Shown: positions 24,322 to 33,664 of the stretch, one piece after another | Position numbering within the stretch: position 1 is the stretch's first letter | Layout: each line of letters starts with the position of its first letter | Source: Planctomycetaceae bacterium | Lineage (GTDB): Bacteria > Planctomycetota > Planctomycetia > Pirellulales > Pirellulaceae | Length of the DNA stretch: 64,000 bases | NCBI GenBank assembly: GCA_020638995.1 | Contig: JACKHM010000002.1 | Span: 2,294,001-2,358,000, forward strand | Direction: 5' to 3' | Notes under the pieces: generated by a model | The model's database searches: none | What the model saw: the letters and a program-made list of their open reading frames with translations, nothing else | What the model was told of the DNA's origin: nothing | Position numbers and translations under genes: made by a program

Positions 24322-25407
24322 ATGGCCGAGCAATTTGGCGATAAACAACATGAAGCAACCGATCATCGTCGCCAGCAGGCACGCGAGCAGGGACAAGTTG
24401 CGAAGAGCCAAGACTTAGCATCGGCGGCGTTGTTGCTGGCCGCTGTCGGAGGCTTGATGCTGTGGGGTGACAATGTCACGAACTTACTGGCAAACTTGAT
24501 GCGCAGCCATCTGAGTGGCGATGTGCAATTGCAGTTGGATCGCGATACCTTCACAACGCACTCTTACGACACACTGATGGCAGTCGGTATGGCCATGCTA
24601 CCGCTGCTGGGTCTCTTGGCGTTCGTCGCGATCGCCGCCAACGTGGGGCAAGTCGGATTCCTGTTTCTTCCGGACAAGCTGGCAGTCGACATCAATCGGC
24701 TCAATCCATTGCAAGGTCTGACACGCATCTTCTCGATTGCTAACGCCGCGAAACTTGGATTCGGCATCTTCAAGATCGTGATTGTGGCGGCCATTGCCGG
24801 TTGGTCCGTCTGGGGTGAGCTCGATCAAATCCTGCGACTTGGCGGTCTGGAGGTCGGCGAGATTGCCGCGTACATATTCAAGATTTCACTCGGCACCTGC
24901 TTTAAGATCGGGCTGGCACTCTTCGTTTTGGCAATCATCGACTATGTCTTTCAGCGTTGGAAGCAAGAGCAGGATCTTCGCATGACGACACAGGAAGTTC
25001 GCGAAGAAATGAAGACCATGCAAGGCGATCCCCAAATCCAGGCTCGCCGTCGTGCTGTTCAACGACAGCTGGTGCTCAACCGCATCGGCAGCTCCGTCCC
25101 CAAAGCAGACGTCGTCGTCACCAACCCGACCGAACTGGCGATTGCGATTCGCTACGATCATGAGACGATGGATGCACCCGTCGTCCAAGCCAAGGGGGCA
25201 GGGGTAGTCGCCCAACGCATTCGTCGTATCGCCTTGGAAAATAATATTCCGGTCGTCGAGCGAAAAGAGTTGGCGCGGGCCCTCTACAAGCACGTCGAAA
25301 TCGGCAAACCGGTTCCGTCGGGGCAGTACGCTGCCATGGCCGAAGTGTTGCGTTATGTGTACCAATTGAAGGGCAAAAAGCTGCCAACAGCTGTAAAAGC
25401 AGGTTAG
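24322..25407 (+). CDS. flhB: Flagellar export switch protein FlhB
   Basis: A 361-residue protein with a polar N terminus (TDHRRQQAREQGQVAKSQD), four membrane helices and the cytoplasmic autocleavage domain. The cleavage motif reads N268-P269-T270-E271; the usual residue at the fourth position is His. The rest of the domain (ELAIAIRYDHETMDAPVV, then ALENNIPVVERKELARALY) is normal. FlhB switches export from rod/hook to filament parts in response to FliK. It is the last gene before a non-flagellar insert. Confidence 0.93.
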   Translation: MAEQFGDKQHEATDHRRQQAREQGQVAKSQDLASAALLLAAVGGLMLWGDNVTNLLANLMRSHLSGDVQLQLDRDTFTTHSYDTLMAVGMAMLPLLGLLAFVAIAANVGQVGFLFLPDKLAVDINRLNPLQGLTRIFSIANAAKLGFGIFKIVIVAAIAGWSVWGELDQILRLGGLEVGEIAAYIFKISLGTCFKIGLALFVLAIIDYVFQRWKQEQDLRMTTQEVREEMKTMQGDPQIQARRRAVQRQLVLNRIGSSVPKADVVVTNPTELAIAIRYDHETMDAPVVQAKGAGVVAQRIRRIALENNIPVVERKELARALYKHVEIGKPVPSGQYAAMAEVLRYVYQLKGKKLPTAVKAG

Positions 25408-25570
25408 TGTCTCAGCGCACCGACGTCCCCAAAAACTCCCGGCGCATCCTCGCCTGAAGTCTCAACCCACCCGCCGATCGTCACTTCCCGTCACGCCGGC
25501 CTCAGGCCATAATGCGGTGTGCCGCCTGCCGACGCCACCCTCCGTTCCTCACCCTGATGGAATCTGCTAA

Positions 25571-26845
25571 ATGACGCGTTTCATGCAGCGTCGTACCTTT
25601 CTCAAAGCCGCTGGAATCTCCATCGCGTTACCGACTCTGGAGTCGCTGCCCCATACTGTCGGTGCCGCGGAAACACAGACTCCACAACGCATGGTGTGCA
25701 TCGGCAATGAATTCGGAATGTACCCCGGCGCGTTCTGGCCTGAGAAGCACGGTGCGGACTACGAGTTGTCGCAACTCCTGCAACCATTAAAAGAACATCG
25801 CAAAGACTTCACTTTGTTCTCGCATCTCGATCACGGAGTGAAAGGCGGGCACTTTGCCGTTCACACATTTTTGACCGGTGTGAAGTCGACTGAAGCAAAG
25901 GGCATGCCCGAGGGCGGCATCAGCGTTGACCAGCGGGCCGCCGAGTTTGTTGGTTCCCGAACACGCTTTCCGTCGTTGACGATCGGTTCCGAGGACGGGC
26001 TTCACGGCGGTTGCATGATGAGCTGGACGCGGACGGGCACGCGAATCCCGCCGATTCCTGGGCCACGCGAATTGTTTCGGGCCCTGTTCGTAGAAAGTAA
26101 TGCCGAGGCCAAGCGACAAGCAGCGGATCGCATTGAACTTCAGGGCTCGATCCTCGATGCCGTGCTCGGTGACGCGAACGCGTTGAAACGCCGGTTGAAC
26201 TCCTCCGACCGAGCGAAACTGGACGAGTACCTGTCGTCGGTGCGTGACGTTGAACTTAAGCTTGAACTCGATCGACACTGGCAGAACATCGCAAAGCCAA
26301 CGGCGCCGATTCACGAACCGGAAAACGAAGGGCTGACACGCGACTTGCCGAAGATCTATGACCTCATCGCGTTGGCCTTGCAATCCGATTCGACACGTGT
26401 TGCCACAGTGGAGATCGGCGGATCATTTGCGGCCTCCGATCTGGGCATTCGCAAGGGCTATCATGGTTTGTCGCATCATGGACAACTGCAAGAAAACCTC
26501 GATCTGCTCGTACAGATCGAGCTTTATCAGATCGAACAGTTCGCGAGGTTTTTATCCAAGTTGCGTTCCCTTCGTGAAACGAACAGTGACAAGACGCTGC
26601 TCGACAGTACGATGGTGCTGCTCGGAAGCGGTATGGGCAACGCAAACTCACATACCAACCACGACTTGCCGATCATTCTCGCTGGCGGCGGTTTCAAGCA
26701 CGGCGAGCATAAGCAGTATCCGCAGGAGAACCGCCAACGCGTGCCGCTCTGCAATTTGTACGTCTCGATGCTCCAACGCTTTGGCGTCGAGACGGAACAG
26801 TTCAGCACCAGCACGGGCACACTAACGGGCTTGGAGTTGGCGTAA
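25571..26845 (+). CDS. DUF1552 protein with Tat signal
   Basis: A 424-residue protein with a twin-arginine signal (MQRRTFLKAAGISIALPTLE). The family-typical block follows: MVCIGNEFGMYPGAFWP, then the stretch DFTLFSHLDHGVKGGHFAVH and, near the C terminus, GSGMGNANSHTNHDLPIILA. These recall sulfatase/alkaline-phosphatase-like (DUF1501 relative) folds. In planctomycetes DUF1552 genes are almost always paired with a DUF1592-type cytochrome protein, as here (2 bp gap). The exact function is unknown. An ATG four codons later is an alternative start. Confidence 0.88.
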   Translation: MTRFMQRRTFLKAAGISIALPTLESLPHTVGAAETQTPQRMVCIGNEFGMYPGAFWPEKHGADYELSQLLQPLKEHRKDFTLFSHLDHGVKGGHFAVHTFLTGVKSTEAKGMPEGGISVDQRAAEFVGSRTRFPSLTIGSEDGLHGGCMMSWTRTGTRIPPIPGPRELFRALFVESNAEAKRQAADRIELQGSILDAVLGDANALKRRLNSSDRAKLDEYLSSVRDVELKLELDRHWQNIAKPTAPIHEPENEGLTRDLPKIYDLIALALQSDSTRVATVEIGGSFAASDLGIRKGYHGLSHHGQLQENLDLLVQIELYQIEQFARFLSKLRSLRETNSDKTLLDSTMVLLGSGMGNANSHTNHDLPIILAGGGFKHGEHKQYPQENRQRVPLCNLYVSMLQRFGVETEQFSTSTGTLTGLELA

Positions 26846-26847
26846 CG

Positions 26848-29379
26848 ATGACCAACGACATGCTCCGCGCGAGCCGCCCATTTTTGGCGACGATATTCTT
26901 GTTTTCGGGTCTGTGCGCTATAGCGGATGAAGTTCCGACGAAGTCCGCCTCTACGGGTTCCAAAAGCGATCCTGCTAGTTTCGAAAGCACTGTACGACCA
27001 TTTCTGAAATCATACTGCACGAAATGCCATGGAGCGGACCAACAGAAAGGCGAGCGGCGATTTGATCAATTGCCGCCACAGATTCACAGCGACAATACAC
27101 TTGTCGATTTCCAAGACATCCTGGATCAGTTGAATCTTGCTGAGATGCCGCCACAAGACGCTCGCCAACCACCAACGGAAGAGAGCAGGGCGGCAATCGA
27201 CTGGCTCACCCAACAGATCGCGGGTTACCACGAGGCGCGTCAAACGACAGACGGGGAAACGATTCTGCGGCGACTTAATGCACGCGAATATCGCAACACC
27301 GTTCGCGACTTACTGCGTTTGAATATGACGATGTTCGATCCAACGGCGAGTTTCCCGCGCGATCAAACGACCGAACATCTTGACAACGTCGGCGAGACGC
27401 TCGTCACGTCGGGATATCTGCTCGCTAAGTACTTGAGTGCGGCCGACCATGTTGTCAGCAAGGCAATGACGCCCGCGACTCTGCCAGAAGCCCGAACTTG
27501 GACATTTCGAGATCGCTTTAGACAGCAACCCGAAATCGATCAAGTACACGGCCGGACAAATGGCTTCAGCCATATCACGTTGTACGACGTCGTCGGAGCC
27601 GACAAACCAGAAGGTGCCTATGGCCCGATCTTGGCATTCAAAGAGGGCGTCCCCTACGACGGAATCTATGAACTTCGGATCAAGGCCGAGGCGGTCAACC
27701 GCTTGCATCCCTACGATCCGAAGTTTCTTGGTACGGACCCGGCAGAACCACTTCGACTGGGCATCGTCGCTGGAAACTACTTAGCGGGCCCTTTGCACAA
27801 ACCGCAGCCCATTGAGCCATTACTGGCTGAACTCGACTTGGCGGACGAATCAAAATGGTACACCGTGCGTGTATGGCTTGATGCCGGCTACACACCTCGA
27901 TTCACGTTCCGCAACGGTTTGATGGATGTTCGCAGTCTGTGGAGCCAGCTTTTGAAGAAGTACGACGACCAGTTTCCGCCGCGAAAGGACTCCGGCATCG
28001 TCGAAGCGAGATTCAATGCGATCAAGTACGGCAAGCTGCCTCAAATCCACATTCACGAGATTGAAATTGAAGGTCCGTTCTATGAGGCTTGGCCGACCGA
28101 TAGCCAGCGCGCCGTGCTTGGGAACGATTGGGGAGATGTCCAGAAATCCGGAGTGCTTTCCGAACAGGTCATGCGAGAGCACTTGACGACGTTCGCATCG
28201 CGCGCGTACCGCCGGCCCGCAGCATCTCACGAGGTCGATCGGATCATGCAGGTCGTCAAGTCGCGACTCGACGCAGGACGAACTCCATTAGAGGCCTATA
28301 CCGATGGCTTGAAAACAGTGCTGTGTTCCCCGAATTTTCTGTTTCTCGAAGGGCGTGGCTCGGTTGGCGAACCGCTCTCGCAATACGCCTTGGCTTCGAG
28401 GCTGTCGTATTTCCTGTGGTCGTCGATGCCTGACGACGAACTCCGCGGGTTGGCGGCCCGCGATAAACTCCAAGAACCAGAAGTATTACGATCTCAAGTC
28501 GAACGGATGCTCGATGATCCGAAGTCCGCGGCATTTGTCGAGGGTTTCTTGGACAGCTGGCTCACCCTACGAGACTTAGGGTCTTCACCGCCAGATCGGA
28601 GCAAATTCGAAGAGTTTTACCATTACGATCTGGGGCAGGCGATGCGAGAAGAGACGCGATTGTTTACGCGCTACTTGCTCGACAACAACTTGAGTATCGT
28701 CAACTTTCTCGATTCCGATTTTACTTTCGTCAACAAACGACTCGCCGAGCTTTATGACTGCGAGCTACCTCAGGGAAGTGGGTTTGAACGTGTCTCGCTC
28801 ACCGATGGTCGCCGCGGCGGGTTGCTGGGACAGTCCAGTGTATTGACTGTGACAGCCAACGGAATTGACACCTCGCCCGTGGTTCGCGGCGTTTGGCTGC
28901 TCGAGAACATACTTGGCACTCCACCCGCGCCGCCTCCTCCCAATGTCGAACCGCTTGACCCCGATATTCGCGGAGCGAAGACAATTCGTGACCAACTGAG
29001 CAAGCATCGGGATGTCGCCAGTTGTTACGATTGCCATCGCAAGATCGATCCGCTGGGATTTGCTTTGGAGAATTTCGATCCCATCGGAGCTTGGCGCGAG
29101 ACATACGGGCGAAGTACTAAGATCGACTCGTCCGGGGAACTTCCCAACGGCAAAGCTTTTGTCAACGTCGAAGGTCTGAAGACAATTCTTGTTGATCAGC
29201 GCAGCCAATTCGCGAAGGCGCTCACCATAAAGATGATGGCCTATGCGACTGGCCGGCGCACCACACTCGCCGATCGTCCCCACATCGACGCAATCGTCAC
29301 GCAGTCAGAGGCAAACGGCAACGGCTTTCGCGATCTAGTGACGAGCATCGTGCTAAGCGAACCATTTTGCTCACCTTAG
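26848..29379 (+). CDS. Secreted c-type cytochrome of the DUF1587/1592/1588/1585 family
   Basis: An 843-residue protein with an N-terminal signal peptide (PFLATIFLFSGLCAIA). A planctomycete cytochrome domain has the heme motif CTKCH (Cys57, Cys60, His61). The DUF1587 block (LRRLNAREYRNTVRDLLRLN) is at about 136-200, DUF1595/DUF1592 cover the middle (LASRLSYFLWSSMPDDELRG), and DUF1588/DUF1585 lie at the C terminus with a second motif, CYDCH, in the stretch CHRKIDPLGFALENFDPIGA. Its function is unknown, probably a periplasmic redox complex with the DUF1552 protein just upstream. It has no evident link to the flagellum. Confidence 0.9.
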   Translation: MTNDMLRASRPFLATIFLFSGLCAIADEVPTKSASTGSKSDPASFESTVRPFLKSYCTKCHGADQQKGERRFDQLPPQIHSDNTLVDFQDILDQLNLAEMPPQDARQPPTEESRAAIDWLTQQIAGYHEARQTTDGETILRRLNAREYRNTVRDLLRLNMTMFDPTASFPRDQTTEHLDNVGETLVTSGYLLAKYLSAADHVVSKAMTPATLPEARTWTFRDRFRQQPEIDQVHGRTNGFSHITLYDVVGADKPEGAYGPILAFKEGVPYDGIYELRIKAEAVNRLHPYDPKFLGTDPAEPLRLGIVAGNYLAGPLHKPQPIEPLLAELDLADESKWYTVRVWLDAGYTPRFTFRNGLMDVRSLWSQLLKKYDDQFPPRKDSGIVEARFNAIKYGKLPQIHIHEIEIEGPFYEAWPTDSQRAVLGNDWGDVQKSGVLSEQVMREHLTTFASRAYRRPAASHEVDRIMQVVKSRLDAGRTPLEAYTDGLKTVLCSPNFLFLEGRGSVGEPLSQYALASRLSYFLWSSMPDDELRGLAARDKLQEPEVLRSQVERMLDDPKSAAFVEGFLDSWLTLRDLGSSPPDRSKFEEFYHYDLGQAMREETRLFTRYLLDNNLSIVNFLDSDFTFVNKRLAELYDCELPQGSGFERVSLTDGRRGGLLGQSSVLTVTANGIDTSPVVRGVWLLENILGTPPAPPPPNVEPLDPDIRGAKTIRDQLSKHRDVASCYDCHRKIDPLGFALENFDPIGAWRETYGRSTKIDSSGELPNGKAFVNVEGLKTILVDQRSQFAKALTIKMMAYATGRRTTLADRPHIDAIVTQSEANGNGFRDLVTSIVLSEPFCSP

Positions 29380-29397
29380 GCGAATGCACATCCCGAG

Positions 29398-29850
29398 CTA
29401 GTCGCCGCGATTTGAAATTCGAGCCATATATAGCCGTTGAACTTCGCGCATGCAGCATTGCCCGTCGGCGGCCAAGACTCGACAGTTTGCCTCGCCCGAT
29501 TTGGATTTTTCCAAAAGGCCGCGAATGCGAGTCGGCACGCCATCCTCAACATCGGCCTCAAACTCTTCCATCGTGAATTGGAAACACGGGCAGATCGGTG
29601 CGCCGGCATCTTTCGGATAGATCGGTGATTGGAGTTCGTCGACCGATACGCGGCTCTCGAACAGGTCGAAGTAGGCGATCTCGCATCGCGCAAACCCGCA
29701 GAACCAAGCTGTATCACCCAGCCGTGAGCGGCGTTCCGGTTGCACATGGTGATCGAGTGTCTCTTCCCCAACTCTCGTCCCCAGTGAACCGCACTCCGGA
29801 CAATACGCCTTACCGTCGAACTCTGGCTCACGAACGAATGCCTTGTTCAT
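29398..29850 (-). CDS. CopZ-type iron-sulfur/zinc-binding protein
   Basis: A 150-residue protein with the N-terminal domain of the archaeal copper chaperone CopZ: CPECG at 17-21, then TAWFCGFARCEIAYFD, ICPCFQFT, and CRVLAADGQCCMREV at the end. The many cysteines fit one zinc site and one [2Fe-2S] site. No heavy-metal-associated (HMA) domain follows, so this is the stand-alone domain. An in-frame ATG at 29955 has a better ribosome site (AAGG six bases upstream) and would add 35 residues; I chose 29850 because the family begins near CPECG. It converges with the cytochrome gene. Confidence 0.7.
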   Translation of the reverse strand: MNKAFVREPEFDGKAYCPECGSLGTRVGEETLDHHVQPERRSRLGDTAWFCGFARCEIAYFDLFESRVSVDELQSPIYPKDAGAPICPCFQFTMEEFEADVEDGVPTRIRGLLEKSKSGEANCRVLAADGQCCMREVQRLYMARISNRGD

Positions 29851-29995
29851 ATGAGTGACTCGTGGGTTGTGCAACTCGAAGGGGCTACGCGGCTCGAAAC
29901 AAAGGATGTCGGAATAATTGTACCGTTGCTGGCCGAATGCCGTAGAAGGGCGCATATTGTACCTTGTTGAATCGCGGAAGTTAGCTGAAACGCAT

Positions 29996-31408
29996 ATGTC
30001 TCGATACCTATCGCCGTCACAATTCTTCTTCCAAAGCACGCTGCTCTCGTTCAGTTGCCTTGCTGTTTGGGCGCAAGACTCCCGTCCAGGATTCACGACG
30101 TCCGGTCTGCAACTCGAAACCATGACCCTCAAAGACGGAACGGTTTACGAAGGCGTGCTACAGTCGAAGACAAGTGAGGAAATTGAATTTGTCGAGATCT
30201 TCCTCCGTCCTGGAATGCCGATGAGTGCGACCGTTCGCGTGATCGCTCCTGGTCGCGTCCGGCATTACGCTCCGCTCCCAGAACGCGAACGGCAGCTATT
30301 GCAAACGCACGTTCATCGGCTTCGCCATCGCTTGGAGATCGAAGTTGGAAATCAACAGCAAGTACAGCTCGCTGCGGCGTCGGAAAACAGTCCTCACAAC
30401 TGGGAGTACGTTGGTACTTGGTTCCAGTTGGCCAGCACGGCTGATGAAGAATCGACGCGACGCTGCATCGTCCGCATCGAACAAGCTTTTCGCGCATTCC
30501 GCCAACTGATCCCGCCAACCGCAACCTCCGATCGTCGCCTGCAAATCGTGCTCTTCGGGTCAGTCGACGAGTACCAGACCACGTTGCGGACAATGGGTGT
30601 CGAAATAGAGAACCTTGCGTTCTATGCCGCTCGTGAAAAGACGATCTTCGCCGGTGCCGAGATCGTGAGCTATGCCGAGCGTCTTACAAGGATTCGGACC
30701 GCCCATCAGGAGCTGTTGCGCGACCTGGTTACTGAAGCGGAACAAGTTCGAATAAGCCTAAAGGACTATAGTGATAAACTTGCCAAACAGGGGCTTAGCC
30801 GCGAACAGATCAAGGAAGAGTTGTCTGTTCGAAACGCTGCCTGGAACCGAGAGAAGCGGTTTCTGGAACGACGGATCAGCGAGACAGATCGAAGAAATGA
30901 CGCAACATTCCGGGAAATAACCACCCAGATGTTCCGACGCCTGTATCACGAGGCGTTTCATGCGTACTTGGATGGCTATGTCATGGCAGACAGGCCGGCA
31001 ACTATCGACCGATGGTTGAATGAAGGATTGGCACAGATCTTTGAAAGCGGCCAGTTCGAAGGAGACACACTCCGTATCGACGCACCCAATTCCGTGGCGC
31101 TCGCTCACCTACAGCGCGATCTCGCTAGCACGAATCCGCTGTCGCTGTCAGAGCTTCTAATGTCATCCGACAAGGAGTTTCTTGCGGCTCATGCTCGCCC
31201 AGCCGCGACTCGGCACTATGCGTATGCATGGGGACTCGCCTACTACCTAAGCATCGAGACGCAAGTCATCAATCGTGGTACGCTAGCAGAGCTCTCCAGT
31301 TCTCACCACAGCTCACCGCTCGAGCGTTTTCAGTCAGTCGTCGGAAAACCGCTCGACGAGTTCGAGCGCGAATGGCGCCGCGCCATGCTTGCGCTGCCAC
31401 TTCGCTAG
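29996..31408 (+). CDS. Secreted DUF1570-type zinc metallopeptidase candidate
   Basis: A 470-residue protein with a signal peptide (about 1-24, ending VWAQ). The catalytic signature is H318-E-A-F-H322 followed 20 residues later by W340-L-N-E-G-L-A, the HExxH...NE arrangement of gluzincins. DUF1570 is common in planctomycetes, and its substrates are unknown. A coiled stretch (about 240-300) precedes the active site. ATG 29996 is chosen over an in-frame upstream codon at 29918, because the signal peptide begins there. It is divergent from the CopZ-like gene and 135 bp upstream of flhA. Confidence 0.8.
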   Translation: MSRYLSPSQFFFQSTLLSFSCLAVWAQDSRPGFTTSGLQLETMTLKDGTVYEGVLQSKTSEEIEFVEIFLRPGMPMSATVRVIAPGRVRHYAPLPERERQLLQTHVHRLRHRLEIEVGNQQQVQLAAASENSPHNWEYVGTWFQLASTADEESTRRCIVRIEQAFRAFRQLIPPTATSDRRLQIVLFGSVDEYQTTLRTMGVEIENLAFYAAREKTIFAGAEIVSYAERLTRIRTAHQELLRDLVTEAEQVRISLKDYSDKLAKQGLSREQIKEELSVRNAAWNREKRFLERRISETDRRNDATFREITTQMFRRLYHEAFHAYLDGYVMADRPATIDRWLNEGLAQIFESGQFEGDTLRIDAPNSVALAHLQRDLASTNPLSLSELLMSSDKEFLAAHARPAATRHYAYAWGLAYYLSIETQVINRGTLAELSSSHHSSPLERFQSVVGKPLDEFEREWRRAMLALPLR

Positions 31409-31543
31409 TCGCTGAGTCGAACACCAAACCGATCTGGACAATTGACACCGGTTTAAGTACCTTCCCGCCCTCTTCTCTGCGGTGATTCGCACCGCTGAAT
31501 TGAACATTTCGTTCCCTACTAACTAAGTCTCAAACGGCTCACG

Positions 31544-33619
31544 ATGAATCGCCTCGCCGCCTGGAAAGACCTAATTCTTCCGGTCGGGATCATCACCAGT
31601 GTTCTGGTGATTCTGGTCCCGTTACCGCCTTCGGTCATGGACCTGCTGCTGGCCGTGAATATCACGGTTTCGGTCATCGTCTTGCTCACGACCGTTTATG
31701 TAAAAACGCCTCTGGAATTCAGCATCTTTCCTTCACTGCTACTGGCAACGACGCTCGCACGGCTTGTGCTGAACGTGGCCTCAACGCGTTTGATCCTGAC
31801 ACGTGCTGCGACCGACGACATGTACGCCGCCGGCGGAGTCATCAAGAGTTTCGGCGAGTTTGTTGCTGGTAACGACATCGTAGTCGGTCTAATCATTTTC
31901 GTGATTATCATCGTGATACAGTTCGTTGTGATTACGAAGGGTGCGACTCGGATCAGCGAAGTCGCCGCCCGATTCGCCTTAGACGGCATGCCCGGTCGGC
32001 AGATGGCAATCGATGCGGATTTGAATGCGGGTGTCATCGACGAACACGAAGCCCAATCGCGACGCAACGAGATCACCCAACAAGCCGACTTCTATGGGGC
32101 CATGGATGGTGCCAGCAAGTTCGTTCGAGGGGACGCCGTTGCCGGTATCCTGATCACGCTGATCAATGTCGTTGGCGGCTTGATCATCGGTGTCGCGGAA
32201 TACGGCATGACATTTACCAACGCAGGAAAACTGTTTACGCAACTCACTATTGGCGATGGACTCGTCAGCCAAGTACCGGCCCTGCTCGTGTCACTCGCGG
32301 CCGCGTTATTGGTGACTCGCAGCACGCAAAGAATTAACCTACCTGTACAGTTCCTCGAACAGATTTTCTCGCGACCACAGGCCTTGGTGGTTGCCGGTTC
32401 GTTTCTGGGCGTACTCATTTTTACGGGCTTACCCAAGCTTCCGCTGATCGTGATCGCGGGCAGCTGCGCGATGCTGGCGATCCAACTGAGACGCAAGGAA
32501 GAAGCTCAAGCCAAGCGGGAAGTTGCCAGCAAACATGCGGCTTCTGAGCAGGCCAACAAGAAAGAAGAGCGAATCGAGGATTATCTGGCGATTGACCCCA
32601 TGGAGATGGAGATCGGTGTCGGATTGATCCGGCTGGCAGATCCGAATCGAGGTGGCGATCTACTTCCGCGAATCACGGGCGTCCGCCAAGCAGTTGCGAG
32701 TGAAATCGGAATCGTGCTGCCGAAAGTTCGCATTCGGGACAACATGCGTCTGGAAGAACGTACTTACCGCGTAAAAATCGCCAACAACACCGTTGCTGAA
32801 GGAATTGTGCATCCCGATCGGCTACTGGCGATGGAATCAGGGCTGACCAGTGGAAAGATCGCGGGCGAAGAAACGCGCGACCCGGCCTTCCAGCAGCCGG
32901 CGGTATGGATCGACCCGGTCGTTCGCGAACGCGCAGAAATGCTCGGTTACACACCCGTGGAACCAGCCGCTGTACTGGCGACACACCTGAAGGAAGTCGT
33001 GCGACAACACGCCGACGAGTTACTCACTCGCGATGCGACGAAGAAGTTGCTGGACGAGCTCAAGACGACGTCGCCCGCCGTGGTCGACGAACTGATTCCG
33101 GGGTTAATGAAGATTGGCGACGTTCAACAAGTGCTGCATATGCTGCTCCGCGAACAAGTTTCGATACGTCAATTAGGTGTCATACTAGAAACACTTGGCG
33201 ATTACGCAGGGCGGACCAAAGACCCTGTCTGGTTGACCGAGTATGTCCGCCATCGGTTGGCCCGCACGATATGCACTCGCTATCGCGACAACGAGAAGCG
33301 ATTGTTCGTCATCACGCTCGACCCAGCCTTAGAGGATCGAATCGCTGCCGGAATAGAGCATAGTGAACGCGGACTGTTCATTCGCATGTCTCCGCCCGCC
33401 ATCGAGAAGACGTGCGAGCTGATTGCCGACGAAGTGAAGCGTCTAACACAAACGAGCCGTAAGCCCATCGTCCTTGTCAGCCCCCAGATTCGACCAGGAC
33501 TTCGGCAGTTGACGTTAACAAATCTGCCGCACCTGATTGTCTTGAGCTACAACGAAATCACCCGCGACACCGTTATTGAATCAGTCGGCCTCGTGACCGA
33601 CGCGGTACCTCGCAAGTAA
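31544..33619 (+). CDS. flhA: Flagellar export gate protein FlhA
   Basis: A 691-residue FHIPEP-family protein. The N-terminal half has about eight membrane helices with the family signature (FSIFPSLLLATTLARLVLNV) and the cytoplasmic loop with DGMPGRQMAIDADLNAG. The C-terminal cytosolic domain (about 350-691) binds chaperone-substrate complexes, with LPRITGVRQAVASEIGIVLP and the ending NLPHLIVLSYNEITRDTVIE. FlhA works with FlhB and the FliPQR pore. Confidence 0.95.
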   Translation: MNRLAAWKDLILPVGIITSVLVILVPLPPSVMDLLLAVNITVSVIVLLTTVYVKTPLEFSIFPSLLLATTLARLVLNVASTRLILTRAATDDMYAAGGVIKSFGEFVAGNDIVVGLIIFVIIIVIQFVVITKGATRISEVAARFALDGMPGRQMAIDADLNAGVIDEHEAQSRRNEITQQADFYGAMDGASKFVRGDAVAGILITLINVVGGLIIGVAEYGMTFTNAGKLFTQLTIGDGLVSQVPALLVSLAAALLVTRSTQRINLPVQFLEQIFSRPQALVVAGSFLGVLIFTGLPKLPLIVIAGSCAMLAIQLRRKEEAQAKREVASKHAASEQANKKEERIEDYLAIDPMEMEIGVGLIRLADPNRGGDLLPRITGVRQAVASEIGIVLPKVRIRDNMRLEERTYRVKIANNTVAEGIVHPDRLLAMESGLTSGKIAGEETRDPAFQQPAVWIDPVVRERAEMLGYTPVEPAAVLATHLKEVVRQHADELLTRDATKKLLDELKTTSPAVVDELIPGLMKIGDVQQVLHMLLREQVSIRQLGVILETLGDYAGRTKDPVWLTEYVRHRLARTICTRYRDNEKRLFVITLDPALEDRIAAGIEHSERGLFIRMSPPAIEKTCELIADEVKRLTQTSRKPIVLVSPQIRPGLRQLTLTNLPHLIVLSYNEITRDTVIESVGLVTDAVPRK

Positions 33620-33664
33620 GAAATCGCTGACTCTATTTTATTAACACGAAATCGGCATAACGAC

